A stretch of DNA of 64,000 nucleotides from Acetobacter cibinongensis (GCF_000963925.1 NZ_BAMV01000011.1:186001-250000), one strand, 5' to 3'; counted from the first letter of the stretch, positions 29,071 through 37,615 are shown. The notes: generated by a model from the letters alone, not told the origin. Translations and numbers: made by a program.

Positions 29071-29571
29071 ATGTCAGGCAGACTATTTGGTTCGCCCATG
29101 TTTTTGGGGTTTGACCATCTTGAGCAAATGCTGGAACGCGCCAGCAAAGGGACCAGTGATGGGTACCCGCCCTATAATATTGAGCAGATGGCATCCAACA
29201 AACTCCGCATAACGCTTGCCGTTGCGGGGTTCAGGATGGATGACCTGCAAATTACGCAGGAAGACAACCAGTTGGTTATTCGTGGCCGACAGGTGGAAGA
29301 GGGTGAGGAACGGGTTTACCTGCATCGTGGTATTGCCTCTCGCCAGTTCCAGAAAGCGTTTGTGTTGGCGGAAGGCATAGAAATTGGAGGCGCCTGGTTG
29401 GATAACGGGCTGCTGCACATAGACCTGTTCCGCCCGCAACCGGATGTGCGCGTTAAACGGATCGAGATTATGCAACCTGGCCAGAAAGCCGCAGAAACCG
29501 CGGCGGCTCCGGTGCTTAAACCGCGGTCTGCACGGATGCTGCATCGGGTTGAGGATATAGAAAGCAACTAA
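29071..29571 (+). CDS. Small heat-shock protein, Hsp20/alpha-crystallin (IbpA-like)
   Basis: A 166-aa holdase chaperone with an alpha-crystallin domain at about residues 35-135, including NGLLHIDL (the A-x-x-x-n-G-v-L box equivalent). The start is ATG 29071, preceded by a very strong AGGAAAGGAGGAG. An upstream ATG at 29020 has no such site. It is followed by a DUF1150 gene, a pairing common in alphaproteobacteria. Confidence 0.93.
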   Translation: MSGRLFGSPMFLGFDHLEQMLERASKGTSDGYPPYNIEQMASNKLRITLAVAGFRMDDLQITQEDNQLVIRGRQVEEGEERVYLHRGIASRQFQKAFVLAEGIEIGGAWLDNGLLHIDLFRPQPDVRVKRIEIMQPGQKAAETAAAPVLKPRSARMLHRVEDIESN

Positions 29572-29650
29572 ATGCCTGCCGGTACCTTATATGTCCGTAA
29601 GGTTCGGCGCATCAGATGTGTCATAAAGGCCTAACCGGAAAGGAGCCACT

Positions 29651-29917
29651 ATGAGAGTCACTACCCAGAATGGGCGTGTGGTTCTTGCGCCAGACCAGCA
29701 GGAAAAGCCCGTAGATGTTCACGAGCTTTCTGAAAACCAGTTCCGTTCTCTTGGCCTGGCGAATGTAGCCTATATCCGCCCTGCCATGACGGAAGAAGGC
29801 GAGGAAGGCTGTGCAATTCACGCAGCAGATGGCTCCCCTCTGGCGTTTGTGGAAGATATTGAAACGGCATGGGGTGTCATTTTGCAAAATGACATGATCC
29901 CGGCCAGCCTTCAGTAA
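29651..29917 (+). CDS. DUF1150 family protein
   Basis: An 88-aa soluble protein. LRVAYIRP-like (here LANVAYIRPAM), GCAIHAADGSPLAFVED and a C-terminal NDMIPASLQ tail match DUF1150, which in alphaproteobacteria usually follows hsp20 and is probably heat-induced with it. Function is unknown. GGAAAGGAG precedes the ATG. Confidence 0.88.
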   Translation: MRVTTQNGRVVLAPDQQEKPVDVHELSENQFRSLGLANVAYIRPAMTEEGEEGCAIHAADGSPLAFVEDIETAWGVILQNDMIPASLQ

Positions 29918-29940
29918 GATCCTGACATCACGTTGACACG

Positions 29941-29983
29941 AAAAACCGGCTTGTATGGCAGCACATACAAGCCGGTTTTTTTT
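29941..29983 (+). terminator. Bidirectional terminator between DUF1150 gene and hpf
   Basis: A perfect 17-bp stem (29941-29957 with 29964-29980) with loop GCAGCA, flanked by A5 on the left and T8 on the right, so it can terminate both the plus-strand heat-shock unit and minus-strand hpf. Confidence 0.95.
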
Positions 29984-30046
29984 ATGTTGGAAATTATAAA
30001 GACCGTTTCAGAAGCAGAAAGTTTCCCGACACAGCTTTACTGAGGT

Positions 30047-30664
30047 TTAAGTTGGGCCGGTATCAACCCACCCGATATTGCCGTCATCCCGCCTGAAAAC
30101 AACATTGATTTGCTGGTTTTTGCGGTTTCTGAACAGCAGAATGCTGGATGCGGCAAGGTCCAGCCGCATTACGGCTTCCCCTACACTGAGAAGCGGTACA
30201 TCCGTTGTGTGCTCAGCAATAATTGCAGGAAAGGCTTCCTGCTCTTCAACTGCTTCAGGGGGTGTGGCGCTGGCGCCGCGTGCCTGCTTGCGTTTTGTGG
30301 GGGCTGCGGCGTCTCCGCTCAGCACATAGGAGCGGCCGGTTTCAGGGGCGGCTTCCGTTTTGGTGGCGCGGGCGTGGGTTGTTACGCGGCTATGGTACCG
30401 GCGCAGGCGTTTGGCGATGTGTTCGGCAGCGTCATCAAACGCTGCATTGGCATCGGCTGCCTCGCCTTCACCGCGGAGGGTGAGGCCGCGCCCGGCGTGA
30501 ACATTGATGTCGCATGTAAAAAAGGAACGGGCTTTGCTAAAAGTGACTTTAGCTTCAAGAGCTTTGTCAAAATAGCGGTCCGCAAGGTTGCCGAGATGGG
30601 CGTTGACCCGGTGCTTGAGCGCATCGGACAGATCAATCTGTTTACCAGAAACATGAATATGCAT
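30047..30664 (-). CDS. hpf: Ribosome hibernation promoting factor, long form
   Basis: At 205 aa it has the N-terminal S30AE domain (1-100, MHIHVSGKQIDLSDALK) and a C-terminal dimerisation domain (about 140-200, LSVGEAVMRLDLAASSILLFRN, then NVVFRRDDGNIGWVD), joined by an A/T-rich linker. Long HPF dimerises 70S ribosomes into inactive 100S particles in stationary phase. In many proteobacteria hpf follows rpoN and precedes ptsN; neither is next to it here. Confidence 0.94.
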   Translation of the reverse strand: MHIHVSGKQIDLSDALKHRVNAHLGNLADRYFDKALEAKVTFSKARSFFTCDINVHAGRGLTLRGEGEAADANAAFDDAAEHIAKRLRRYHSRVTTHARATKTEAAPETGRSYVLSGDAAAPTKRKQARGASATPPEAVEEQEAFPAIIAEHTTDVPLLSVGEAVMRLDLAASSILLFRNRKNQQINVVFRRDDGNIGWVDTGPT

Positions 30665-30994
30665 TCGGGCGTCCTTCCTTGCCAGTTACAAGCAGGACCG
30701 TCGCACCGTAAAAGGGAACCAGACCGATAACCCGGCCCCTTGAAAGGCGCTGGCGGCTTATGACCTTGGGTGGCGGCAGACAACGGAGTCTGTTCACCAC
30801 CGGATAGACATTGGGGCACGCTTTGCAGGTGCCTGTCTATGCTTTTGTTACAGATTTAATGCGTGGCCCGTCGGAGGGTTCCAAATTTTATGCAGTTTGG
30901 GGCAAAGGGTAAAAAACCAGCGCCTTGGGGTTGCTGCATAAGGGACAGCCAGCGCATACACACAGAACACACTTGGTAACCCAGACAGGATGCT
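30665..30994. other. Divergent intergenic region hpf / small membrane gene
   Basis: The 330 bases between the hpf start (minus) and the small plus-strand gene at 30995 carry no credible ORF. The most visible element is a hairpin at 30804-30840: ATAGACA pairs with TGTCTAT and, after a four-base bulge, GGCAC pairs with GTGCC. It is followed on the plus strand by GCTTTTGTT. It could be part of the hpf leader on the minus strand or end a short plus-strand RNA. Confidence 0.4.
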
Positions 30995-31270
30995 ATGCTT
31001 TTACGTTCCAACCCGCCGGTCAATATGCCCAAAATGCGTCCGGCATGGCGCATCAAGATGATTGTACTGTGTGTGCTGGCAGGGGGTTATGCGCTTTTTA
31101 TGTGGCACGTGGTGACAACCAAACCACGCGTCCTGATGCAGCGTGTGCTGATACCGGTGGATGTTGTTAAGCCAAAAACACAAACTCTCAAAGGGCCACC
31201 CGCACCGCCAGTGCCCCTTATGGATGCTCCCGCCATCGTAGTACCGCCCCCACATATTCCAGCGCGGTAG
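30995..31270 (+). CDS. Small single-pass membrane protein with proline-rich tail
   Basis: A 91-aa protein of unknown function. A basic N-terminus (MRPAWRIK) is followed by one hydrophobic segment at about residues 22-39 (MIVLCVLAGGYALFMWHV) and a tail rich in P, V and K (GPPAPPVPLMDAPAIVVPPP), which would be periplasmic by the positive-inside rule. It lies alone on the plus strand between hpf and lptB. The composition is like a short TonB or envelope linker, but I see no known family. CAGGA precedes the ATG. Confidence 0.6.
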   Translation: MLLRSNPPVNMPKMRPAWRIKMIVLCVLAGGYALFMWHVVTTKPRVLMQRVLIPVDVVKPKTQTLKGPPAPPVPLMDAPAIVVPPPHIPAR

Positions 31271-31282
31271 GCGGCAAACACT

Positions 31283-32098
31283 TTACAGAGAGAAGCTTTC
31301 TCCCAAATACACACGGCGGACATCCTCGTTCGCCACAATTTCTTCCGGCACGCCCTGCATCAGAACCTGACCGCTATGCATGATATAAGCGCGGTCAATA
31401 ACTTCCAGCGTTTCCCGCACGTTATGGTCGGTAATCAAAACCCCGATCTTGCGGTCTTTCAGGTGAGAGACGAGGTCACGAATTTCACCAACTGCAATGG
31501 GGTCAATCCCGGCCAGTGGTTCATCAAGCAGAATGTAGTTTGGCTGACTGGCAAGCGCTCGCGCAATTTCCAGACGGCGGCGCTCTCCCCCTGACAGAGC
31601 CAGAGACGGTGACCGGCGCAGATGGGAAATACCGAACTCGCTCAGCAGGCCATCCAGCATAACCTCACGTTTGTCCGGGTCCCGCTCTACCACTTCCAGG
31701 GCGGCCATGATGTTCTGTTCAACATTCAGGCCGCGGAAGATGCTGGCTTCCTGCGGTAGGTAGCCAATTCCCAGCCGAGCCCGGCGGTACATGGGCAGTT
31801 GGGTAATATCTGCACCATCCAGCGTGATGGAACCGGTATCTGGCTGCACCAGCCCGACGATCATGTAGAAACTGGTGGTCTTGCCTGCGCCGTTCGGGCC
31901 AAGCAGGCCGACAGCCTCCCCACGATGCACCTCGATCGAGACGTCTTTAACAACCTCACGCTTCTTGTAAGACTTGCCGATACCGCGTGCAAAAAGCCCG
32001 TGGCCAGGAATGTGAAGCGGGTTAAGAGAGACCGGATCAGGACCAATAATGGTTTCAGTTACGGTTTCCTCGGATGTCCAGGTGATTTCCTGAGTCAT
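31283..32098 (-). CDS. lptB: LPS export ABC transporter ATPase LptB
   Basis: At 271 aa it powers LPS extraction from the inner membrane. Walker A GPNGAGKTT, signature LALSGGERRRLEIARA and Walker B YILLDEPLAGIDP are present. An N-terminal extension of about 35 residues precedes the usual start of the domain (LFARGIGKSYKKREVV). It lies two bases after lptA and is the last gene of rnd-kdsD-lptC-lptA-lptB. Confidence 0.96.
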   Translation of the reverse strand: MTQEITWTSEETVTETIIGPDPVSLNPLHIPGHGLFARGIGKSYKKREVVKDVSIEVHRGEAVGLLGPNGAGKTTSFYMIVGLVQPDTGSITLDGADITQLPMYRRARLGIGYLPQEASIFRGLNVEQNIMAALEVVERDPDKREVMLDGLLSEFGISHLRRSPSLALSGGERRRLEIARALASQPNYILLDEPLAGIDPIAVGEIRDLVSHLKDRKIGVLITDHNVRETLEVIDRAYIMHSGQVLMQGVPEEIVANEDVRRVYLGESFSL

Positions 32099-32100
32099 CG

Positions 32101-33096
32101 TTATTTCCTGTCCGATCCATCGCCATTATTGGGCACAACAACACCACTTACCCGGCTGCCGGGATGTTCGGTCATGGTTGCAATGCCCGTGTGCATATTA
32201 ATAACTGCGGCAGCACCCTGAATTTGGTTGGGGCCACGCGTAATGTGTACGTTGCCAACTACGCGCGCGATGCCCGTGTCTGGCACATAAACGCCACGGT
32301 CTCCGGTGACAATTTCCGTCTGGGTCCGGACCCAGACATGCCCAAACGCATTCACTTTTTCCAGCTTGCCAGACCCATTGGCCAGCGGGTCTCCGCCAGC
32401 GGGTTTGGCGGCATCGGTCTGGGCGGGTTTGGGTGTGTTGTCCGGCGGAGCGCTGTACCCTACCAGCACGTCTGCCCGGATCTGGCGGTTATCATTAGTT
32501 GTAACCGTAGCGTTCCCGCGGCCAATGGAGATGCGCTGCTGGGAATAATACTCCATGGAATCCCGTGCAGTCAGAATATCCTGCGGTGTCACCAGCTTCA
32601 TGGCAGAACCGGTCATGACCAGCACGGCCTGGTCCATATCATAAACGGCTTTATCACCCCAGGCCTGATCGGTCTGGGTGTAAATATGGACATGTCCTAT
32701 GGCTTCCAGACGATAAATCTCGCTGGACCCCGAAGAGTCTGGGTCAGACCCTGTGCCGTCGGGCTTTTTGTCGGCGGGTGCGGCGTCAGCAGGGGGGGCA
32801 GCTGGCTCTGCGCCTGGTTCGGGTGTTTTTTTACGGTAATAGGCAATCAGCTTGTCAGCCGTAACAGTCACATCCCCACGGACGGCTTTTGCCTGATCAT
32901 ACGCGGTGACTTTTTTCTGGTTCTGGTCCCAGTCAAAGCCACCTACGGCAGTCACTGTAATCTGCCCACCGTGGGACAGATCAATGGATTGCGCGTGTGC
33001 TGCAACGGGAGGCAGCGCCGTAAGGCAGGTTGCCAGCGCAAGCGCCGCCAGTCCGTGCCAGCGGTAACGGAGGAGGGAAGAAGCAACAGGCTGCAT
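32101..33096 (-). CDS. lptA: LPS transport periplasmic protein LptA
   Basis: A 331-aa protein with a signal peptide (hydrophobic LAALALATCLTALPPVAAHA, cleavage near residue 35) and OstA-type beta-jellyroll sequence (ITVTAVGGFDWDQNQKKVTAYDQAKAVRGD, split here by the usual repeat spacing). It forms the periplasmic bridge between LptC and LptD. A proline/alanine/aspartate-rich insert of about 40 residues (around 95-125) makes it longer than E. coli LptA (185 aa). Confidence 0.88.
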   Translation of the reverse strand: MQPVASSLLRYRWHGLAALALATCLTALPPVAAHAQSIDLSHGGQITVTAVGGFDWDQNQKKVTAYDQAKAVRGDVTVTADKLIAYYRKKTPEPGAEPAAPPADAAPADKKPDGTGSDPDSSGSSEIYRLEAIGHVHIYTQTDQAWGDKAVYDMDQAVLVMTGSAMKLVTPQDILTARDSMEYYSQQRISIGRGNATVTTNDNRQIRADVLVGYSAPPDNTPKPAQTDAAKPAGGDPLANGSGKLEKVNAFGHVWVRTQTEIVTGDRGVYVPDTGIARVVGNVHITRGPNQIQGAAAVINMHTGIATMTEHPGSRVSGVVVPNNGDGSDRK

Positions 33097-33098
33097 GG

Positions 33099-33839
33099 TC
33101 AGGAGGCCTTCCCTTCCTGTGAGTGGCTACCGCGGTCGTCATTAAGAATCAGGCGTCCCGGCCCACGGAACTGCGCAACGCCATCATGTTGGGACAACAG
33201 ATAGCCTTTTGCATCCAGTACGCCAAACGGCCCTTCTGCTCTTACCCAGGAATCAGAGGCAATGACGCCGCGCTTAAGGTCAATATCCGCCACGGGACTG
33301 CGCATCATCAGGCCATCATCACGATACAGGGTTACTTCTCCGGTCAGGTCGAGCAGGTTGGCATGCTGCATGTAAACGCCTTTTTGGGAGCGCACCAGCA
33401 TCCAGTTATCTCCTTGAGACAGAACGTCTGCCGAAGGAGTGCGCAAATCCATCCGTTCAGACGTAACCTGATGGGCGCTGTCCGCCGTTATCATGAAGGG
33501 GCGGTTATGCTCATCCACACCCCGATAGGTGGCGCCCAGCAGGTTGCCGCTTTCAATTTTCACCTTTGCCATGTCCCGCAGGGCTGCGCTGTTGGCATTG
33601 ATCAACCGGTCAACTTCAGGCCAGATAGCAATGGAACTGAGCAGCAGGAGCGCTGTTGCCGGAAGTGCCCATTTGGCCCAGCGCAAGACCGTACGCCTGC
33701 GCGCCAGAGCGGAGGCTGAGGGCAGATTGCGGGGGTAGGATGCCGCCGCCAGTTGGTCCCGTTGCTGCCGCGTGACTTCTTCCGAACGGGCAAAGTCCTC
33801 TCGGCGCGGGGGGCTGTTAGGGGGGGTGGGTTCTGTCAT
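33099..33839 (-). CDS. lptC: LPS export system protein LptC
   Basis: At 246 aa it has a soluble N-terminus, one membrane anchor (about residues 50-68, WALPATALLLLSSIAIWP) and a periplasmic jellyroll domain. It passes LPS from LptB2FG to LptA. Its stop is two bases before the lptA start and its start overlaps the kdsD stop (ATGA), so the operon is tightly coupled. Confidence 0.88.
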   Translation of the reverse strand: MTEPTPPNSPPRREDFARSEEVTRQQRDQLAAASYPRNLPSASALARRRTVLRWAKWALPATALLLLSSIAIWPEVDRLINANSAALRDMAKVKIESGNLLGATYRGVDEHNRPFMITADSAHQVTSERMDLRTPSADVLSQGDNWMLVRSQKGVYMQHANLLDLTGEVTLYRDDGLMMRSPVADIDLKRGVIASDSWVRAEGPFGVLDAKGYLLSQHDGVAQFRGPGRLILNDDRGSHSQEGKAS

Positions 33840-34867
33840 CCCACACCGGCGCGCAGCAGATCATGCATGTGCACCACGCCCAAAGGCTTATGGGTGGCGT
33901 CCAGCACAAAAAGAGAGGTTATGGGGCGGTCACGTTCGTTCATCACGCGCAGCGCCTCCACGGCAAACACATCAGGCCCAATGGTGAGCGGTTTGCGGTT
34001 CATGATATCCTTTGCCTGCGTGGTCGCGAGATCAAGGTCCAAAGCGCGGCGCAGGTCACCGTCTGTAATCAGGCCTGCCAGCAGGCCATTATGGTCCAGA
34101 ATGCCTATGCAGCCTAGTGCCTTATGGGTCATTTCCATAATCACGTCCCGCATGGGGGTTTCCGGCAGGCCAACGGGCATGGCGGCACCCGTACGCATCA
34201 GGTCCCGTACCGTGCGCAGGCGCATGCCTAGCCTGCCACCGGGGTGATAGGTGCCAAAATCGTTGGCAGTAAAACCACGCTGCTGCAACAGGGCCACGGC
34301 CAGCGCATCCCCAAAGGCCAGTTGCATGGTTGTGCTGGTGGTGGGGGCCAACCCCATGGGGCAGGCTTCTTTCATGTTCGGTAGTGTCAGGGCAATGTCA
34401 GCCGCACAGGCAAGGGTTGATTGGGCGCGGCTGGTAACGGCCAGCAGGGGTAGGCCTGTCCGACGTGTATGCGCTGCAATATCGCCCAGTTCTGTTGTTT
34501 CTCCGGAATTGGAAAAAGCAATGACGGCATCTCCAGCCTGCAACATGCCCAGATCACCATGAGAGGCCTCGGCTGGGTGTACAAACAGCGCAGGCGTGCC
34601 GGTGGAGGCCATGGTGGCCTGTATCTTGCGGGCAATGTGCCCGGACTTGCCTATGCCCGTAACCACCAGGCGGCCTGGTAGCGTACCAATAAGCGTGACA
34701 GCCCGGGAGAACGCTCCCCCCAGTCCAGCTTCATCCTGCAAGGCAGCCTCCAGAGCCGCCAGCCCCTCACGCTCTGTACGCAGTACGGCCAGCGCATCAG
34801 CAATCTGTGTGGCTTGCGCCTGAGGGGACGGGGCCTTGAGGGGTACACCACTGGGGGAGTGCGTCAT
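33836..34867 (-). CDS. kdsD: Arabinose-5-phosphate isomerase (KdsD/KpsF/GutQ family)
   Basis: At 343 aa it has an SIS domain (about 50-180; VTGIGKSGHIARKI, HPAEASHGDLGML, FSNSGETTEL) followed by two CBS domains (about 215-335). It interconverts ribulose-5-P and arabinose-5-P, the precursor of Kdo for the LPS core. The location in the lpt operon fits this role. Confidence 0.94.
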   Translation of the reverse strand: MTHSPSGVPLKAPSPQAQATQIADALAVLRTEREGLAALEAALQDEAGLGGAFSRAVTLIGTLPGRLVVTGIGKSGHIARKIQATMASTGTPALFVHPAEASHGDLGMLQAGDAVIAFSNSGETTELGDIAAHTRRTGLPLLAVTSRAQSTLACAADIALTLPNMKEACPMGLAPTTSTTMQLAFGDALAVALLQQRGFTANDFGTYHPGGRLGMRLRTVRDLMRTGAAMPVGLPETPMRDVIMEMTHKALGCIGILDHNGLLAGLITDGDLRRALDLDLATTQAKDIMNRKPLTIGPDVFAVEALRVMNERDRPITSLFVLDATHKPLGVVHMHDLLRAGVG

Positions 34868-34894
34868 GCGTGTAGCGGTCCGGTCTCGAGCAGG

Positions 34895-35566
34895 TCAGGC
34901 CCGGTGGGAGAAGATATCTGGGTCTTCATATCCCAAAATATCAAGGCGGGCGCGTGCAGGCAGGAAGTCAAAACAGGCCTGCGCCAGTTCCCGGCGGCCT
35001 TCGCGTTCCAGCAGGGCGTCCATCTTGGCCCACAGAGCATGCAGGTACAAAACATCTGACGCAGCATAGGCAAGCTGTTCTGGCTTAAGGTCTTTGGCAC
35101 CCCAGTCAGAGGTTTGTTGCTGTTTGCTGAGTTCCACGCCCAGCATGTCCCGGCACAGCGCGGCCAGACCGTGCCGGTCTGTAAAGGTGCGGACCAGACG
35201 GGCTGCAATTTTTGTGCAGACCGTGGGGGTGACGGTAATGCCCAGCGCATGCTGGAGAATGGCAACGTCAAACCGTGCAAAATGCATGATTTTGGTAATG
35301 GCAGGGTCTGCCAGAACCTTCTTGAGGTTGGGGCAGTCATAGCCCTTGCCACCAAGAGAGGGGGGGATGATCTGCACAAGGTGGGCTGTGCCATCACCAG
35401 CGGAAAGCTGGACAAGACAAAGGCGGTCACGATGAGGCTTCAAACCCATGGTTTCCGTATCAACGGCAACAGAGCCGTTAAAGGTCAGGCCATCAGGTAA
35501 ATCGTTCCGGTGAAGAGTGATGGCACCATCGGACGAGGCCGGGGACGCATTCATGACCCGCTCCAT
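34895..35566 (-). CDS. rnd: Ribonuclease D family 3'-5' exonuclease (short form)
   Basis: At 223 aa it contains only the DEDD exonuclease domain: Exo I AVDTETMGLKPH, Exo II MHFARFDVAIL and Exo III with YAASDVLYLHAL (D at the Y-x-x-x-D motif). The HRDC domains of E. coli RNase D are absent, as is usual for the short alphaproteobacterial form found upstream of kdsD. Confidence 0.9.
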   Translation of the reverse strand: MERVMNASPASSDGAITLHRNDLPDGLTFNGSVAVDTETMGLKPHRDRLCLVQLSAGDGTAHLVQIIPPSLGGKGYDCPNLKKVLADPAITKIMHFARFDVAILQHALGITVTPTVCTKIAARLVRTFTDRHGLAALCRDMLGVELSKQQQTSDWGAKDLKPEQLAYAASDVLYLHALWAKMDALLEREGRRELAQACFDFLPARARLDILGYEDPDIFSHRA

Positions 35567-36098
35567 GTCTAGCTGTTAACGTGGCCCAGACCGATACAGC
35601 CCGGAAAGGGGATTGTCCATTCTCATGAGCATATCCACCCTTTGGGGCAGATTGATGGTCTGGCCCTGCGCATAGCCCTCTCCCTACGATGATAGAGACA
35701 CTCAGGCGTGTATGGCCTTGAGATGCGGTCAAGGCTTCAGGAAGATAACACACCTACTGCATAGTCTTTTTGTTGAGAGATATAGAACGACAAGACTGTA
35801 ATAATGATAATATATGATCAATAAAAATTTTCGCGTTACAAAAGTCATGAAAAAATTAAGAGAAGAAAAAACAAAGATGACATTGGAATGAAAAAATTTA
35901 AATGGTTCTTGGATTTAATTGGTGGTAAATTTTTTATTTCAATTTTTATAGTATTCTGTCATACACCCTCCCCATATTTAATTTTTGGGTATTTTGCCTG
36001 AGCATTCGCGTTGCGGCACGGTGCGCAACATCTTGCGTCAGAGCGCGTTACCGCGGAAACGCGGACGCCTGTATGCGTAGAAGAAAGGAAACAACACT
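35567..36098. other. Intergenic region rnd / proP with AT-rich block
   Basis: The 532 bases between divergent rnd and the proP-like gene. Bases 35760-36000 are strikingly AT-rich compared with the surroundings. Within them are two tiny overlapping ORFs, ATG 35847-35891 (14 aa) and ATG 35888-36001 (37 aa, hydrophobic, MKKFKWFLDLIGGKFFISIF...), without a clear Shine-Dalgarno. A GTTGCG-N8-CGCAAC inverted repeat lies at 36010-36029, about 70 bases before the transporter start, and could be an operator. Confidence 0.4.
36010..36029. promoter_or_regulatory. Inverted repeat upstream of the ProP-like gene
   Basis: GTTGCG, eight bases, CGCAAC: a perfect dyad with a protein-operator-like spacing in the probable leader or promoter of the transporter gene. 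No regulator gene is adjacent, so the binding protein is unknown. Confidence 0.35.
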
Positions 36099-37553
36099 AT
36101 GCAGGAGCCTGAATCGGCGCACGCCCATTTTGGGTGGTTCAAACGTCGTCGGCATATACAGGTGGATGATATCACCGTTGTAGATGGTGATATGCTTAAA
36201 CGGGCCGTGGGCGCAGCAGCTCTTGGCAACGCCATGGAATGGTTTGACTTCGGGGTTTACGGCTACATTGCCATAACCTTGGGGCGTGTTTTCTTTCCGT
36301 CTGCGGATGCAGCGGCCCAAATTCTTGCAACATTCGCAACCTTTACGGTGGCATTTATTGTTCGCCCCATTGGTGGGGCCATTTTTGGCCCCTTGGGTGA
36401 CCGATATGGCCGCCAGAAGGTGCTGGCCTTCACCATGATTCTTATGGCGATGGGCACATTCTCCATCGGGCTTATTCCGTCCTACGCCAGTATTGGCATC
36501 TGGGCTCCCATCCTGCTGATGCTGGCGCGTATGGTGCAAGGCTTCTCAACGGGTGGAGAATATGGGGGCGCGGCAACATTTATTGCTGAATACTCCACAG
36601 ACCGCCGGCGTGGCCTTATGGGAAGCTGGATGGAGTTTGGTACGCTGGCGGGCTACGTGGCCGGTGCCGGTTCTGTCACTATTCTTCAGTTGGCGCTGAC
36701 GGACAGCCAAATGCTGTCATGGGGGTGGCGCATCCCGTTTATGGTGGCTGGTCCTCTGGGGCTTCTTGGTCTGTATATGCGTACAAAGCTGGAAGAAACC
36801 CCGGCCTTCGCGGCCTATGCAGAACAGGCCGAGCAGCGTGAACAAGACAAACCGGGCTGGAAAGATCTGTTTCTTGTCCACTGGCGCCAACTGCTGAAGT
36901 GCGTTGGTTTGGTGCTGGTTTTCAACGTGACCTATTATATGGTTCTGACCTACATGCCCAGCTATCTGAGCGTGACTCTGGGCTACCCGGAAACCAAAGG
37001 CCTCCTGCTGATTATTCTGGTCATGCTGGTCATGATGCCTCTGAACGTGGTGGGCGGTTTGTTCAGCGATAAGCTGGGCCGCAGGCCGATGATCATTGGG
37101 GCCTGTCTTTCCCTACTCGTGTTGTCTGTACCCAGCCTATGGCTGATACAGACTGGTCATGACGGTCTTATTTTCCTAGGGCTGATGTTGCTGGGTGTAT
37201 CCCTCGTCTGCTTCACCAGTTCCATGCCAGCAACACTGCCTGCGTTGTTTTATACGCCAGTGCGGTACACAGCTTTGTCTTTGGCATTCAATGTGTCTGT
37301 GTCCCTGTTTGGTGGCACAACGCCGCTGGTAACGGCGTGGCTGATACAGCGGACAGGCAACCTGATGATGCCTGCTTACTACCTGATGGGTGCTGCCGTG
37401 ATTGGTATAGTCACGATGCTGACAGTAAAAGAAACAGCACGTCTGCCCTTGCGTGGCTCGCCACCCGCCGTGGCGACTGAAGAAGAACTGAAAGCCTTTA
37501 TGAAAGGTGACAAGCCCTTGACGGTTGATCCGTCCTTGCCGCCTGTCCCATAA
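36099..37553 (+). CDS. MFS transporter of the metabolite:H+ symporter family, ProP-like
   Basis: At 484 aa with 12 predicted membrane helices it resembles E. coli ProP closely by eye: LGNAMEWFDFGVYGY, RPIGGAIFGPLGDRYGRQK, ARMVQGFSTGGEYGG, NVTYYMVLTYMPSYLS and NLMMPAYYL all have counterparts. ProP imports proline, betaine and other osmolytes with protons. The C-terminal coiled coil that E. coli ProP uses in osmosensing is absent; the tail is short and ends in KPLTVDPSLPPVP. It may therefore be an osmolyte or an organic-acid symporter of the same family. It has its own terminator. Confidence 0.82.
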   Translation: MQEPESAHAHFGWFKRRRHIQVDDITVVDGDMLKRAVGAAALGNAMEWFDFGVYGYIAITLGRVFFPSADAAAQILATFATFTVAFIVRPIGGAIFGPLGDRYGRQKVLAFTMILMAMGTFSIGLIPSYASIGIWAPILLMLARMVQGFSTGGEYGGAATFIAEYSTDRRRGLMGSWMEFGTLAGYVAGAGSVTILQLALTDSQMLSWGWRIPFMVAGPLGLLGLYMRTKLEETPAFAAYAEQAEQREQDKPGWKDLFLVHWRQLLKCVGLVLVFNVTYYMVLTYMPSYLSVTLGYPETKGLLLIILVMLVMMPLNVVGGLFSDKLGRRPMIIGACLSLLVLSVPSLWLIQTGHDGLIFLGLMLLGVSLVCFTSSMPATLPALFYTPVRYTALSLAFNVSVSLFGGTTPLVTAWLIQRTGNLMMPAYYLMGAAVIGIVTMLTVKETARLPLRGSPPAVATEEELKAFMKGDKPLTVDPSLPPVP

Positions 37554-37581
37554 AAGCCACGAGTAAAAGCAGCCAGTTAAG

Positions 37582-37615
37582 ATAAGGCCAATGGGAGGTG
37601 TACCATTGGCCTTAT
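37582..37615 (+). terminator. Terminator after the ProP-like gene
   Basis: A perfect 13-bp stem ATAAGGCCAATGG / CCATTGGCCTTAT with an eight-base loop, followed by TCTATTG. The stem is strong but the T tract is weak. Confidence 0.7.

Noticed and set aside
30811-30827. GGCACG...TTGCA resembling a sigma-54 -24/-12 promoter
   Set aside because: The spacing between the GG and GC elements is two bases too short for sigma-54, and the bases are explained by the hairpin.
32164-33204. A 346-codon plus-strand open frame opposite lptA
   Set aside because: It lies wholly antisense to lptA and the end of lptC, with no recognisable domain or ribosome site.
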